Below, in pieces: positions 21,571 to 33,124 of a DNA stretch of 64,000 nt. The notes beneath the pieces are model-generated. The model worked only from the letters and a program-made list of their open reading frames with translations. It did not search any database and was not told where the DNA came from. Source of the stretch: Plenodomus lindquistii (taxonomy: Eukaryota > Ascomycota > Dothideomycetes > Pleosporales > Leptosphaeriaceae); contig JANUWI010000012.1 in NCBI GenBank assembly GCA_025504975.1, forward strand, positions 806,001-870,000, given 5' to 3'. A program made the translations under genes and the position numbers. Each line of letters opens with the position of its first letter. The stretch's first letter is position 1.

Positions 21571-24500
21571 GTTGATAAATGTTGAAAGATATAAAGGGTA
21601 TTGATCTTCCACCTCTACTCGCTTGGTGGCGGTTTGTTGTGGGAGAATTACAGAGCAGCGATTAAAGAATGTAAGTGTACAAGAAACGAACCACAAACGA
21701 TTGGAGGATGATCCAGTCGAAGTTCGACCCGGCCAGCGAGATACGAAATGAAGAAAAGAATGTCGGCGTCCGGGACCCGCGGAGAGATGTGTGAAGAGAG
21801 AGGAAGTCGAGGTGGGGGACGACCCAATACCGTCAGCGAACCAAGGGTATTATTATGTCCTGGTGCTGGGCACACTATAGACACGGACCGGGTGGGTATC
21901 AGGCGAGTCTGAGCGATACTGGCTATGGCGGCACCCTGTACTGAAACCTACAGGCCTGTTCACAACGGATGTGGCTCAAACCGATTTGCTGGTATACCAG
22001 AAGTATTAAGGCGGATGACAGCTGCGAACTCCCAAAGCGTAGACAGACGCAGGGTTATGGGGCGGCCCACCAAACCTCAGCGAGGCGGTTCAGGATTTGT
22101 GGGATAGCGGCAGCGTAGAAGGGGCTTGGGCCTATGCGATGCGCGCCTGGTGTGTGAGAAACGTTTCAGACTTGTAGCGCCAGGTACACGCTCATGTTTT
22201 CCTTCAAAGTCAGGGGACAATCTACAGAGCCTCAAGATCACCCAATGCTCTCGAATAATGCGCTTGTTGGCCGTACGAATGCAGGTCTGAGGCGAAGCGG
22301 GCAGGGGCCTATGAGGACTGCGCCGGCTGATGTTGGTGTTGATGTGCACGCAGCTGGAATCGCGCGGCTTCGAGTATCTGGAACTGCGACGGGTGACTGG
22401 TGTCGATTTTGACAGGCGTGCCTGAGCCGTCGCGAGATTGTTTGAAATTCTTCTTCGAGTATTCTACGCTGGTGACGCTCACTGTGCGAAGTATGGGGTC
22501 GTGATGGTAGAGCTTTCGCGTGGATAGCACTGAAACGGGCCGTGTTCGAGGTCGTAACGTGGAAAAGTCGTTGCACGTCAAGCTTGCACGGTGATGACAG
22601 TGACAGTAACGCTGTAGTATTTGCAAATGCACAAATTGGGTATTTTCGCTGGGGCTAGTAAAGCAGATGGAGTATGGTGACAGCGCGCACTCCAAGGTGG
22701 CGGGAACCTTCCTCATCTACTAACCCTTGCACAGAGCAGTGCGCAGAAGCCGAGCACGCACCCAAGACATGTTGCTGGTACGAGTCTATCCTGAGTTTCC
22801 TATTGGAGCCGCCGGAGGCGTTGTGGAGAGGACACAGATTGATGCTGTTGAAGCCACTCGCGATGTGGTTGGTAGCACCAGCACAGCGAGGCGGCCTGGG
22901 CGCTGTGGCAGGACCAATGCGAGCTGGCCGCGAAGCGCTGGAAACCCCCACCATGTCCCCGCCAGGGGCTGGGCTGGACTGGGCTGCAGGTGTACAAGAT
23001 CTCGCCTCTATTTTAGGACAGCACGCACACTTGGTCTACATTTTGCAAGCACTTTGGGTGGCGGCTTACCGTGGCGAACCACCTTAGCCTCGCTTTAGGG
23101 CTGTGATATCAAGAGCGCCGTGCAGTCATGGACTCGTGGTTTTGGCCGAAACTTCAGCGCAATCGATAGCGGTGCGTTCAAGGTGTGATTGTGGAGGCCG
23201 CCATTACTCGTACAATCGACATCTTTGTCTCCCGTCTCTTGGTGTAGAGCCTACCAATGGACAAACGCAATGAGACAGTCTAGCCGAGTTTCCTCGAGCC
23301 ATGAATGATTGACGAGATGCTCGCACAACAGACGTGCAGAAAAGCTTAGCACTCGTTACACGCTGGACTGAACCATTATCGTACGACATTGTTTGTCTCA
23401 ACGGCTGTCATGCCCAAGAAAGCCATGGTTTTGGTTCTGAAGTAAACTTTGTCGTATGATGTTGTTTGACGCAAAGGCCTGAGATGCCAGGGAGGCCGCG
23501 ATCTGATCGTCCATGCATGTGGTTTGCCCACATGGGAACTGAGGAATGCACTTGGAAACCGGGACTGAGGCATCCGTAAGGCTGGCAGGGTAGCCGTGCC
23601 ACTTCCTTTGATCGGCAGCGGCGGAGAATTGCCTATTCAGATCTCAATTTGGAGAGGGGAAGACTGGTGGCTCGACATGAGTTTCAATATCACCGCCGCT
23701 GTGACTATGGTATCGAAGATCAGCACAGTGACTTGATCACGAGACGGTACGGGTCGGAAAGAAGTCGGATGGCGGATGTGAGGTTGAGAGTGAAAGAGCG
23801 GTGTCAGTGCTGGAGGTTCGTCCAAGCCTCGCAATCACACCCACACCCGACAGTGCTTGCCGTTGCACGTGAGGCTTTGTTCCATGATGACTCCAATTCT
23901 CTACACGATGCCGCGCTCGCCAAGCGGTGTACATTTACTCCTCATAGGCCACGCGCACTAGACGGCGCCGTGCGGGATGCTGGGTTGCTGGCTGCAGGAC
24001 GGGCTGGCGTCGTCGGCACATTGCATGCCTCAGCCCCGCAGCCAGCCAATCAGCACTGCGCTGCACTACAGCACTGCGGGGGGTCTCAGCGGCTACACAA
24101 GTCACCAAGTCCCAGTCGAGCCCCCAGTCGAGAGTCGTCCGCATGGGCTTGTGCGAGAGAGCAAGCCCTGGGCGCATAAACTGAATCTACATTTGGCATG
24201 ACCTCCCGCCGTCTGTTTGCCTTTGTGCTGATACACCTCACGTCGCGAAGCGCAACGGCAACAGTACGCTGCCTGAATACCTAACAAGCCTGAGACTCGC
24301 CTACGCCTCAGCCATCCACCATCTTCCCATCACCATCATACCCGTGCGCACCCACGTTCGCCGGTTACCCTTAGCTTGTCCGCTTTTGACTGCGAGTGGA
24401 GCCGTCACTGTCGGCAAGGCATTGCTATAACAAAACCCGCGACCCAGCCTGCCAAACTGGTGCTGTTGTGTCGTTCAGGCTACTGGTAGTCCACGGGCAT

Positions 24501-24600
24501 CACATTCTTGCTTTCCTTCTCTTCTTCTTTTCCCAATTTACCTTTCTTATACGCCGCGGGCTCGGTCTACTGCTCGTATCCTTTCTTTTAATTCGCGAAG
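21571..24600. other. 3-kb divergent intergenic region
   Basis: Lies between the divergent starts of noxA and the 24601 gene. I see no supported gene. ORFs up to about 180 codons occur on both strands but lack family motifs and overlap one another. A diverged local duplication is present near 23370-23490. The part before 24601 is pyrimidine-rich (24496-24595) and probably the 5' leader. Confidence 0.5.
23375..23490. repeat. Diverged tandem duplication of about 40 bp
   Basis: Copy 1 near 23375-23412 and copy 2 near 23449-23490 share the order TCGTA-[CT]GA-[CT]-[AG]TTGTTTG, then a CAA, GGC and ATGCC series. The differences include several transitions. About 70 bp apart in the same orientation. 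Confidence 0.5.
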
Positions 24601-25159
24601 ATGGGCAAGTTAATCAAGAACCACTGGGCGCGCCTCGTCATTCTTACAGCCGCAGCCTGTAAGTTACACCACCACCACCACCACTCCCGTTCACTACAAG
24701 TACTGACTATAGGACAGATCAAATAGCTGCAGGTCTCGAATCATTCTTCTGGCCAAAAATCTTCTGGGACTTTCTCACAAAGAACCTCGATGGTGCCGTG
24801 AAACCCGTTCCAGTGTTGCAAATACTCAACCTGATCCTGGGCTTCATCGGTCTTGCCTGGGAATGGCCACTACGACCACTCGCAGGCACTGGACTCCACC
24901 GATCAATTGAGGCGCGCCTAGTCATCTACCCCATCAGCGCGCTATGTGCGCTCTTGATCTACCAGGGCACCAACTCGGGACTGTATTACATCGTCGGCAT
25001 GGGAGCGTATTTCTGGGCCTACAGCGAAGGCGAGGTATGTGTGATATCTTGCCGTAAACCAAAGAGTTCCACATCGCTAACATTTTCATTCAGGTTGTGT
25101 GCCCAGAACCCTGGACATTACCAAAGCGAGGCTCCACGGCGCGGAAAATGGGCGCATAG
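24601..25159 (+). CDS. Small conserved fungal four-helix membrane protein, unknown function
   Basis: Three exons, 24601-24658, 24718-25034 and 25094-25159, with two 59-bp GT-AG introns, give 146 residues. The protein starts MGKLIKNHWARLVILTAA and reads through several hydrophobic segments: RLVILTAAAYQIAAGLE, VLQILNLILGFIGLAWEW, LVIYPISALCALLIYQ and GLYYIVGMGAYFWAYSEGE. It ends in a short basic tail (TLPKRGSTARKMGA). The pattern matches a widespread but uncharacterised family of small fungal membrane proteins (a DUF; I believe DUF7727, not verified). The splice junctions are supported because each join restores a continuous hydrophobic or conserved segment. Subcellular site unknown. Confidence 0.85.
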
Positions 25160-25671
25160 TCCTCTCTCTGTAGCATTTTCACGCCAATCTATTTCAACCT
25201 CTTCTTCTTCTTATCTTCGTAATGTTTCTCGCACGAATTTTCCCCACAGAAACGATAGCTTCTTCCACTCCCAATGTCTGGCAACGGACCGGCATCCTAG
25301 CATCCCTCAACCCAGCGAAGAAAGAGAGACAGACAGACACTACAATCCACGAAACCGGGGCATACCAATGAATCGCAACCGCTCAACTCATCCAAACTCA
25401 AAAAAATACAAAAAATTAAAAAAAAAAACAAGCTGCGATGCGCAAACCCCCTGTCCCGTGGTAAAGGCGCATACCAGGAAGGTCAACCCAGGCAAGGCAT
25501 CCAAGCCCTTTGTGTATCTCAATTGCGAGTTTAGTCCTTCTCAGTCTCGCAGACAATATACCCATACCACATATGCAGAACTTTCAACAAAACAAAAAGG
25601 GCTATAAGAATGATACAATCACGCACTTGATCAACCCCTTACCTTACTGTACTTTGGCCTGCTTTACTTTT

Positions 25672-25699
25672 CCTGCCTGCCTGCCTGCCTGCCTGCCTG
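25672..25699. repeat. (CCTG)7 tandem repeat
   Basis: Seven perfect tetranucleotide units. Confidence 0.97.
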
Positions 25700-25832
25700 A
25701 ATAGATTAATGAATGACTGACGACATTTCGCTCCAACGCTGAAGCTACCCACGTTTCACACCCCTCCCCTCCCCCGTCCACGCGTATACAAATCTCATAC
25801 AGCCTTTGCCTCAGAGCCGTGTCTCGCGTGGG

Positions 25833-25855
25833 TGGAATGGAATGGAATGGAATGG
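25833..25855. repeat. (TGGAA)4.6 tandem repeat
   Basis: Four full and one partial perfect pentanucleotide unit. Confidence 0.95.
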
Positions 25856-26104
25856 GGGAAGAACATGTCATGTCATGTTATGCCAGCCCCCATGACTTTA
25901 TCGGACGATTGACATGTGGATGTCACGCCTGACATTAGTATGACGATGGTGGCAGGAGTGACGGGAATGACAAGTAACGAGCAAGGAAGATTTGCCTTGG
26001 CTGGATCTAACTGCTAATGTAGAGTGAGGGACATGGTATAGGATACTGGAGTTAGGTCGGTGCTGGGAATGCCTGGGATTTGGTTTTGTGGTCTTGCGGT
26101 GGGT

Positions 26105-26116
26105 GGGGGGGGGGGG
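26105..26116. repeat. G12 homopolymer
   Basis: Twelve consecutive G residues downstream of the xylitol dehydrogenase stop. Confidence 0.95.
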
Positions 26117-26265
26117 CTGATGTGTGATGTGCGGTGTTATAATGTGTTGATCTTTCATCGTTCGATAATGATACGATTCCATCCCATCTTCATCTCCCCT
26201 CCTCTTCCTACCGGTATACCCTACTCCACCCATCTCTATCGCAGATACATATACACACAGGACTC

Positions 26266-27540
26266 CTATTCCGCCGGCCCCTCAATCAACATCTTGATCC
26301 CCTTCCCCGCCTTAACATCCGCAAAAGCCGTCTCCGCATCTTCAAACTTGACCTTGCCCGTAATAAGTTCCTTGACGGATATCCGCCCGCTGGCAACGAG
26401 ATCGACGGCGGTTTGGTAGTCGCCGGAGCCGTAGCGGAAGGAGCCCTTGACGTTGAGTTCCTTTGTGCACATCGCCATGATGGGGAAGTTGATGTCGGGT
26501 TTGCCCATGCCGCCCTGGGGTGGGGTGTGTTAGTTGCTGCTTTGTATGGATCTGTGGGTGTGGGTGTGGTGGTGGAGGGTTTACCTGGACATATGTACCG
26601 CCCATGCGCAATGCGTGAATGGCTGTCTGAATACATGGCTCTGCACCCGATGCGTCGATGATGACGTCTGCGCCGGCGCCCAAGTCGCAGTCTTTGATGA
26701 GGTTTGCGGCGTTCTCCTCGGCGCTCACTCTTTGGCTCTTGAAGCTGGCGTTGGCGGCGTACTTGAGCGCAAACTGCATCCGCTCGTCGTTGATGTCTAC
26801 CGTTACAATCTTCTTTGCGCCATATGCCTTTGCGACTGCACAGCATAGTAGTCCAACGGGTCCGGCACCGAAGACGACCACAGAGTCGCCGGGCTTAATG
26901 GCAGCTTGTCGAGTAATGTGCACTGCGACTGCGGTGGGTTCGATCAGCGCGCCCTCCTCCATGCTCATATTCGACGGGAGCTTATAGCAGTAGTCTTCAG
27001 GTAGAGTGTAATATCTCGCAAGCGTTCCATCGTATGGTGGTGTTGCTGCGAAGGCCATGTCTGGGCACAGATTGTATTTGCCGTCTTTGCACCGCACACA
27101 GCGTCGGCAAGGAACTCCAGGCTCCATTGCGACTTGGTCGCCCACTTTCAAGCTCTTGACTTTGTCACCAATAGCATGGATAATACCTGCGGATTCGTGA
27201 CCGAGGACCATGGGCTTCTCGACGATGAAGTGGCCGATGCGGCCGTGTACCCAGTAGTGCACATCTGAGCCGCAAATGCCAGTCCACTTTGGCTTGACAA
27301 TAACATCGTATGGTGAGGGGAGCTCAGGAATAGGTCGGTCTTCGTATGTGACCTTGTTGGGTTCTTGGAGCACGAACGAAGGGTTCTATAGCGTTTGTAA
27401 GCTTTGTCCATGTTACGTTTAAGCTGTTTTGTGTTCCTGTTGTACGCGAGCGTGAGGCGCGTCGCGTGAAGCTTGGAGAGTGGAGGGGTAGATGGAGGGG
27501 TAGCGGAGCTCACCTTCTGGGTGGACGTCTGTGTAGTCAT
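26266..27540 (-). CDS. xdh1: Xylitol dehydrogenase (D-xylulose reductase)
   Basis: NAD+-dependent zinc MDR enzyme converting xylitol to D-xylulose, the step shared by D-xylose and L-arabinose catabolism. Exons on the minus strand: 27540-27514, 27385-26585 and 26514-26266, with introns of 128 and 70 bp; 358 residues, as expected. Short first exon MTTQTSTQK joins to NPSFVLQEPNKVTYEDRPIP. The catalytic zinc site is in GICGSDVHYW and GHESAG; structural-zinc cysteines lie in CRRCVRCKDGKYNLC; the Rossmann motif is GAGPVGLL, followed by VDIND. The C-terminus (KGSFRYGSGDYQTAVDLV) is characteristic of xylitol/sorbitol dehydrogenases and differs from the arabinitol enzyme upstream. Sorbitol may be a second substrate. 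Confidence 0.93.
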
Positions 27541-27961
27541 CTCGAGAAATGCGCAAAGTGTCAGTATTAGACGGGGTCAAGAGGAGATGAATTAGATGAG
27601 AATTAGATTATCGAATGTCCACATGCAACTAAAAAGGCATGACGAAAGTATCAGTGGACCCCGAATTGTAGCTGTCAGGTAAGCTATCCCACCACAGGCT
27701 TAGAATGAGCCGCTCCAATGCATCCGCATGTGTTGCAATCATCCGACCTAATTATCCGGCGTTTGCATTGCTGCTTTCGAAAGCTATCCATAGCCCTCGG
27801 CGTGGTTACCGACAGAGCTCTAGAACATCGTCACTGCGCAAAAGGACAGAGGTAAACCGCATGTGATCAGAGTAGTGGGGCCTCGCCGACACTAACGGTC
27901 GGCGATTGCCCGCGAAAACGGAAGAATCGGGCTTTGATGTCGGTATTCAGTGGGGTCCATT
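27541..27961. other. Intergenic, promoter of xylitol dehydrogenase
   Basis: 421 bp between the start of xylitol dehydrogenase and the 3' end of the methyltransferase (both minus strand). No gene or clear binding site array. Confidence 0.6.
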
Positions 27962-29101
27962 TCAAACCGGGGCAACTTGTTCAGAAGATTCGCATGCCTG
28001 CCAGGACCAACATGACCACCAACATGTTACGAGCGCAGAATTGTTTTCGTCTTCGTCGTTGTCATTTGCTGATAGTCCCCAATCGTCATAGCCACTTTCT
28101 TCGCCTTCGTCCACTATGCGCAGTCCAAGGTTGATCATGCGCTGGCGGAAGTCTTTGATCTGTGGTAGGTATGCGTCTCGATAAGGGAATTCTACAATGA
28201 CCTTGACACCGTCTTCTCTCGAGAGCCATGCGTCGATAGTATTCACTAGCATTTGAGGATGGTCTGGTGAATACAGCGAATCCGCTGCAAGAATGAGGGG
28301 AAATCTGTCAGGTCTTTGGTTTGACACGAAGGTATCCGTACTTGCTTCGAACGGTTCGTACAGGGTGGGACAGGTCCAGTCCAGAGTAGCTGTGTGAGCT
28401 GAGCCATGGTTCTGAGAGATTGTCCCGTAATTTTCGTGGACGTTGCGTGCAAGGTTCGGACATATGGACGACATGTCGGTAAGGTGAACGTTAGCCCCCA
28501 ACCCAGCCATTGCAAGCCCAACGAGCCCGGTGCCCGATCCCAGTTCGAGGACACGGAGCTTCTGATTGCTGCCTGTCGGCGTCAACTCAAACGTGTGCAG
28601 ACGTTTGGCGAGCAGATATGAGGCTGCCCAAGTTTTCAAGCCAAGTTCATCGCCGGTCATGGCAGGCTCATAGATGTTGATGTCAAAAGAACCGGTCGAG
28701 CTAGGGATTCGGAAGCGGCGCGACATGGAGCCCATGGCAGAGCGGCCTGATCGTTCGCTGAGTCTCGCACTGGCTTGGTTGTAGATGTCCTCTTTGGCGT
28801 CTTCGTCCTCGATCCAGCGCAGACTACTGCTGACAATGCTTGTAAGGTACCGCGTCACACCCTCGGGATCAACGTTTATGCGGGGAGTGGTGTCGTCGTC
28901 GCTGTAATGGCTTGCATCTTGCGCGCGTGTCTTCTCCCATGACGGCGGGACGGTGGTGAGGAGCGCAAGAGCCTCGAGGAGTGCCTGTGCGGAGGGCTTC
29001 GTGTAGAGCTGCGGTAGGTCGAGGACTGTCGCTCCTCTTTAGCGATGGCATCGAGTAGAAGACCGAAGGCCGTGGTGTGTCATACCATGCAGCGTGGACA
29101 T
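27962..29101 (-). CDS. Rrg1-type SAM-dependent methyltransferase (Methyltransf_16 family)
   Basis: Seven-beta-strand methyltransferase related to the protein-lysine methyltransferase group (METTL21/FAM86-like; fission yeast Rrg1 is the nearest I recognise). Two exons: 29101-29086 (MSTLH plus one base) and 29025-27962, split by a 60-bp intron with GTATGA donor, a GCTAAAG branch and GACAG acceptor; 359 residues. The join gives MSTLHVLDLPQLYTKPSAQA, typical for this group. Later come PEGVTRYLTSIV and RLSERSGR, then the SAM motif LELGSGTGLVGLAMAGLG with acidic LTD, a DWTCP segment, and ILAADSLYSPDHP as post-motif. The downstream reading frame that starts at 28858 begins with GTG, so I extended it to this ATG. 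Substrate unknown. Confidence 0.85.
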
Positions 29102-29330
29102 GACGTCCGAGTCCGATCAGCACACAGCCGGGCTTCGGGATTGCATTACCGTGGTTGGCTGTGCCGAAGCTGGTGGTGCATGGTGGGCTGCACGACAAAT
29201 GTTCCTGAGGCGGAGCGGGGCTGTTTAGCGGGGGTCGAGGCCAGGCACCAAGTCCAGTGCACCATGTTGGCCGGCACACACATTGCGAGCGCATACATGT
29301 CGCATCGAGCCAGTCATCATCAATGCACAG

Positions 29331-30178
29331 CTAGTTGTTCTTCAGCGTCGTCTTGAAGCCGTAGTATGCCTGGTCCATGTCGAACTGGAACTCGCGCGCT
29401 TGCTCGTCGTCGAGCTTCTCAGAGGCCCGCATCTGATTCAGCGTGATGAGCCATTGCACAATCTTGCCTTTGCTCTCAAAGTCCTTGTCTGTTACCTTGT
29501 TGACGGCCTGGATGATCTCGACGAGCAGAGGGTGCAGCGTGTCCTTTTCAACGAGTCCAATCTTGATGGCGTCAAGCAAAGTGATGAAGTTCTCGGTGGC
29601 ATTCATGACGAGCGTCGCATCGGCGAAGTCGCCCTGTTGGCTAGGCTTGGAGGGGCCTTGCTCGATTGTGGCGGGGATGCCTACACGCAGGCGTTCGATT
29701 GCGCGCGGGCATTCCATCTGAAGTCGCGTCAGCAGACTACACAGGAAGCATAGTCAGCAAAACACGCACTTGCCACTCCTTTGCAAACTTGTCCAAGTCG
29801 CCAAAGGCATTTGCGACTGTGTCGTTTGCCAGGTTGGACTTGTATTGCTTCAGCAGGCGGTTGCACGTCTCGGTATAGTCGGCCTCGGCGATGGAGTCTT
29901 TGAGGTAGGCCTTTTCAATGGCCTCGAGCGTGATGATGATGCTGTAGATCTCGGCCAGCGAGTCGTAAAGGTCGCGCTCGGCATTGGTGGCCGACAGCTT
30001 GACTTCCTGTGGGGAGGGTCAGCAGCCAGCAGCCAGGATGCAGCATGTCGCATGTCGCATGTCGCATGTCGCACGTCAACTTCATGGCGCGTACCTCGTC
30101 GAGGTTGATGGTGGCCGCGAGCGCAGAGCGGGGGATAAAGGGCGTGGGCGCATAGGCCAGCTGCCGGTTTGGATACAT
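29331..30178 (-). CDS. VPS28: ESCRT-I subunit Vps28
   Basis: Subunit of ESCRT-I, which with Vps23 and Vps37 sorts ubiquitinated cargo into multivesicular endosomes; in filamentous fungi ESCRT-I also serves Pal/Rim pH signalling. Exons on the minus strand: 30178-30095, 30006-29770 and 29717-29331; introns of 88 and 52 bp; 235 residues. The N-terminal coiled region (ERDLYDSLAEIYSIIITLEA, CNRLLKQYKSNL, FAKEWQMECPRAIERLRVGI) binds the core, and the C-terminal helical domain (NFITLLDAIKIGLVEKDTLH, REFQFDMDQAYYGFK) binds ESCRT-II. It is head to head with NOC2, with 212 bp between the two start codons. The first intron holds a 7-bp tandem repeat. Confidence 0.94.
30043..30077. repeat. 7-bp tandem repeat in VPS28 intron 1
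   Basis: Five units of GCATGTC (the fifth is GCACGTC) in the 88-bp intron, giving an intron that is more than one third tandem repeat. Confidence 0.95.
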
Positions 30179-30390
30179 TGCGGGTGGAATCCTCTGGTGT
30201 TGTTGACGTGTGGCACTACAAGCTCCTTCGTACGCGTGGGGAAGCACCGCCGCGGACCCTGCAACAACCAAACCAAACTCTTGGCGATGACTTTTTCGAA
30301 GCCCAGGCTAGTTTTTTTGGCTGCCAGCATCCCAGCGCACCGCACCACCACCCCCACAAGACGCCAGCACCCCCGCCGGACTGCGTCGAC
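30179..30390. promoter_or_regulatory. Bidirectional promoter, VPS28/NOC2
   Basis: Only 212 bp separate the start codons of the two divergent housekeeping genes, so both 5' leaders and core promoters must lie here. No clear TATA box is seen. Confidence 0.6.
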
Positions 30391-32805
30391 ATGCCCGTCT
30401 CCAAGGCGACCAAGAAGTTCGAGAAGAACAACCTGCACGATGTCATCAAGCGCCGCAAGGATGTCGCCAAGATCAAGCAGCGCAAGCAGATGGACGTGAA
30501 GAAGAAGGAGCGCAAAGCCCGCGACAATGCCAAAGCCGACGAGCTCGAGAGCGAGGCCGCCGCAAAGCCCAAGACGAACGGCGCCAAAGACGATGGCTTC
30601 GGCGACATGTCCATGGACCACTTCTTCCAGGGTGGCTTCCAGATCCCAGAGATGAACAAGAAGCCCAAGGCGAAGACGGGCAAGCGGAAGCGCACGCCTG
30701 TCGATGCTGCCGCTGCCACTGCCAGTTCCGATGAGGAATTGGCCGAGGCGCAGGCATCTGGCGACGAGTCTGCGTCTGACAGCGACTCGGGTGACGACGC
30801 AGACGCCCACAAGGAGCAGCTCGCAGGACTGGCGAGCAAGGACCCCGATTTCTACAAGTACCTCAAGGAGAACGATGCCGAGCTGCTCGATTTTGCCGAA
30901 GACGCCGACCTCGCCGAAATCGACGCCCTCAGCGCCAGTGAAGACGAGGCCACGCCGCGAAAGAAGAAGAAGAAGCAGGCCGAGCCCCCGTCCGACGACG
31001 AGAGCGAGGCTGCCGGCAGCAATGAGCTCACGAGGAAGACGGTCCAGAAGTGGAAAGACTCAATGGAGTCCAAGTCGTCTTTGCGCGCCATGAAGGAAGT
31101 CGTCCTAGCTTTCCGCGCGGCTGCACATTTGAATGATGACCAGGCTGGAAAGGACTACAAGTACACAATCTCGGATCCAGAAGGTGACTCTGCCCCGCTT
31201 CCTCCCAATCGACCGCGTCTAACACATCTCAGTGTATCATGAAGTCCTCGTCAGCGCGCTTCAGCTCGTACCAAAGGTGCTAGAACACCATGTGCCAGTC
31301 AAGGAGAGCGCTGGAGGCAAAATGCAAGTACCGCACACTGATCAGTATGTCCTTTTGCTGACCTTCACAGTCGCGTACCCACCGATTCAAAGAAATTCCG
31401 CACCCTTACGCCGCTCCTCAAATCGCATACCGTCTCTATCCACCACCTCCTCGAAAACCTGTCCGACGCTTCTACGCTACGAATGACCTTGGACTCGCTG
31501 TCGTCTCTTCTACCATATGTCCTGTCTTTCAAGAAGATTGTACGTGAGGTCATACGCTCAGTCTCATCCGTATGGGCAGATTCTGCAAACAACGAAATGA
31601 GCCGGCTGTCTGCTTTCTTGGTACTTCGACGACTACTCGTCATTGGCGACCCTAGCATCCGCGAGGCTGTATTGAAGCAAGTCTACCAGGGACTCGTCAA
31701 GGGCTCAAGGAACACCACGGTCCACAACATCCAGGGCATCAATCTGATGAAGAACACTGCGTCTGAACTCTGGGGTATTGATCCCACGGTGGGCTACACA
31801 ACTGGCTTTGGCTTCATTCGCCAGCTTGCGATTCATCTACGATCGAGCATCACCAACAAGACCAAGGACTCATACAAGACTGTTTATAACTGGCAGTACA
31901 TCCATTCGCTCGACTTTTGGTCGCGCGTCGTCGCAGCTCATTGCGAGTCTCTACGTGAGGCCGAGTCTGGCAAGCCATCGCCTCTTCGGCCGCTCATCTA
32001 CCCCGTTGTTCAAGTCACACTCGGCGCGATGCGACTAATCCCGACGGCGCAATACTTCCCCCTTCGCTTCCAGCTCGTCCGCTCCCTCCTTCGAATCTCT
32101 TCCGCCACAGCAACGTACATACCGCTTGCGCCCGCACTCGTCGAAGTCCTCAACTCGGCAGAGATGAAGAAGCCTCCAAAGCCAAGCACCTTGAAGGCCC
32201 TCGACTTCAGCACCACCATCCGCGCAACGAAGGCCTACTTGCGCACACGCATCTACCAAGACGGCGTTGGCGAGCAAGTAGCCGAGCTCCTGGCCGAATT
32301 CTTCATCCTTTGGACCAAGAATATTGCGTTCCCGGAACTTGCACTCCCCGTCATCGTCACACTGAAGCGCTGGGTAAAAGCCATGACCAAAAAGAGCAGC
32401 GGAAATCGAAACGCCAAGATCAGTTCGCTCATGGCCCTGCTAGTGCAGAAACTCGAAGCAAACTCACGGTGGGTCGAGGAGAAACGTGCAAAGGTGGACT
32501 TTGCACCAAACGACCGCGCAGGCGTAGATGGCTTCCTCAAGGAGCTCGAGTGGGATAAGACGCCCTTGGGCGCGTACGTGGCTGGCCAAAGAAAGTCAAG
32601 AGAAGCAAAGGCAAAGATGCTCGAGGATGCGAGGAAGACGGATGATAAGAAGAGGAAGCAAGCTGAGCAGGCAGATGGGAAGGGTGTTCAAGGAGCCTTT
32701 GAGGCTGACTCGGGTGAGGAGGAGGACCTGGAAATGGAAGACCTCAGTGATGAGAATGTAGAAACAGGAGAAGAAGAGGATTATGATAGCGAGGATGATG
32801 AGTAG
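30391..32805 (+). CDS. NOC2: Nucleolar complex protein 2 (ribosome biogenesis)
   Basis: Acts in the nucleolus and nucleoplasm as a partner of Noc1 and Noc3 in maturation and export of pre-60S particles. Three exons: 30391-31183, 31233-31323 and 31371-32805, giving 772 residues. The first intron (49 bp) is GT-AG; the second (47 bp, 31324-31370) must use a GC donor (GCAAGT) to keep the frame and restore KIRVPTDSKKFRTLTPLLKS. The N-terminus is Lys-rich with acidic stretches (SDEELAEAQ, DSDSGDDAD) and NLS-like RKKKKKQ. The Noc2 domain begins near HEVLVSALQLVPKVLEHH and includes SVWADSANNEMSRLSAFLVL and GFGFIRQLAIHLR. The C-terminus is highly acidic. The ATG at 30391 starts the typical KATKKFEKNNL segment. 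Confidence 0.93.
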
Positions 32806-33124
32806 CTGGTGTTGTAATCATGTATTGTTTGGTCAGAGAGGGTCTTCTTGCTGGGCACGTGCATCAATAGGCTTGACGAAGGTAGATTTTGTAGGAAAGC
32901 ATATTGATAGATGCTGAGCAGATGTCTTTCGTGTAAACAGCTACAATCTGTTCCACACTCGTTTCTCGCAAGTCTCTCTTCCTCTCCAACCCATTCCCTT
33001 TGACAACATCCAGCCATACACCCCCACAACCTACAACCTCGGCGCAACAGACTTATCTCCCTTAGTCACACCGTCAGCCAGTCAACCCAACACAGTCCCC
33101 ACCCCCCATCACCTCCACAATCAT
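32806..33124. other. Short convergent intergenic region
   Basis: 319 bp between the convergent 3' ends of NOC2 and the epoxide hydrolase; nothing else seen. Confidence 0.7.

Larger units (their letters stand above)
25160..26265. other. Convergent intergenic region with simple repeats
   Basis: 1.1 kb between convergent genes; contains A/T-rich 3' sequence, a CCTG array, a TGGAA array and a G12 run. No gene supported. Confidence 0.65.

Noticed and set aside
22309..22716. 135-codon minus-strand ORF with a mitochondrial-like, Ser/Arg-rich sequence
   Set aside because: No motif, no clear promoter, and overlapping frames of similar length on the same strand; not supportable without homology or transcript data.
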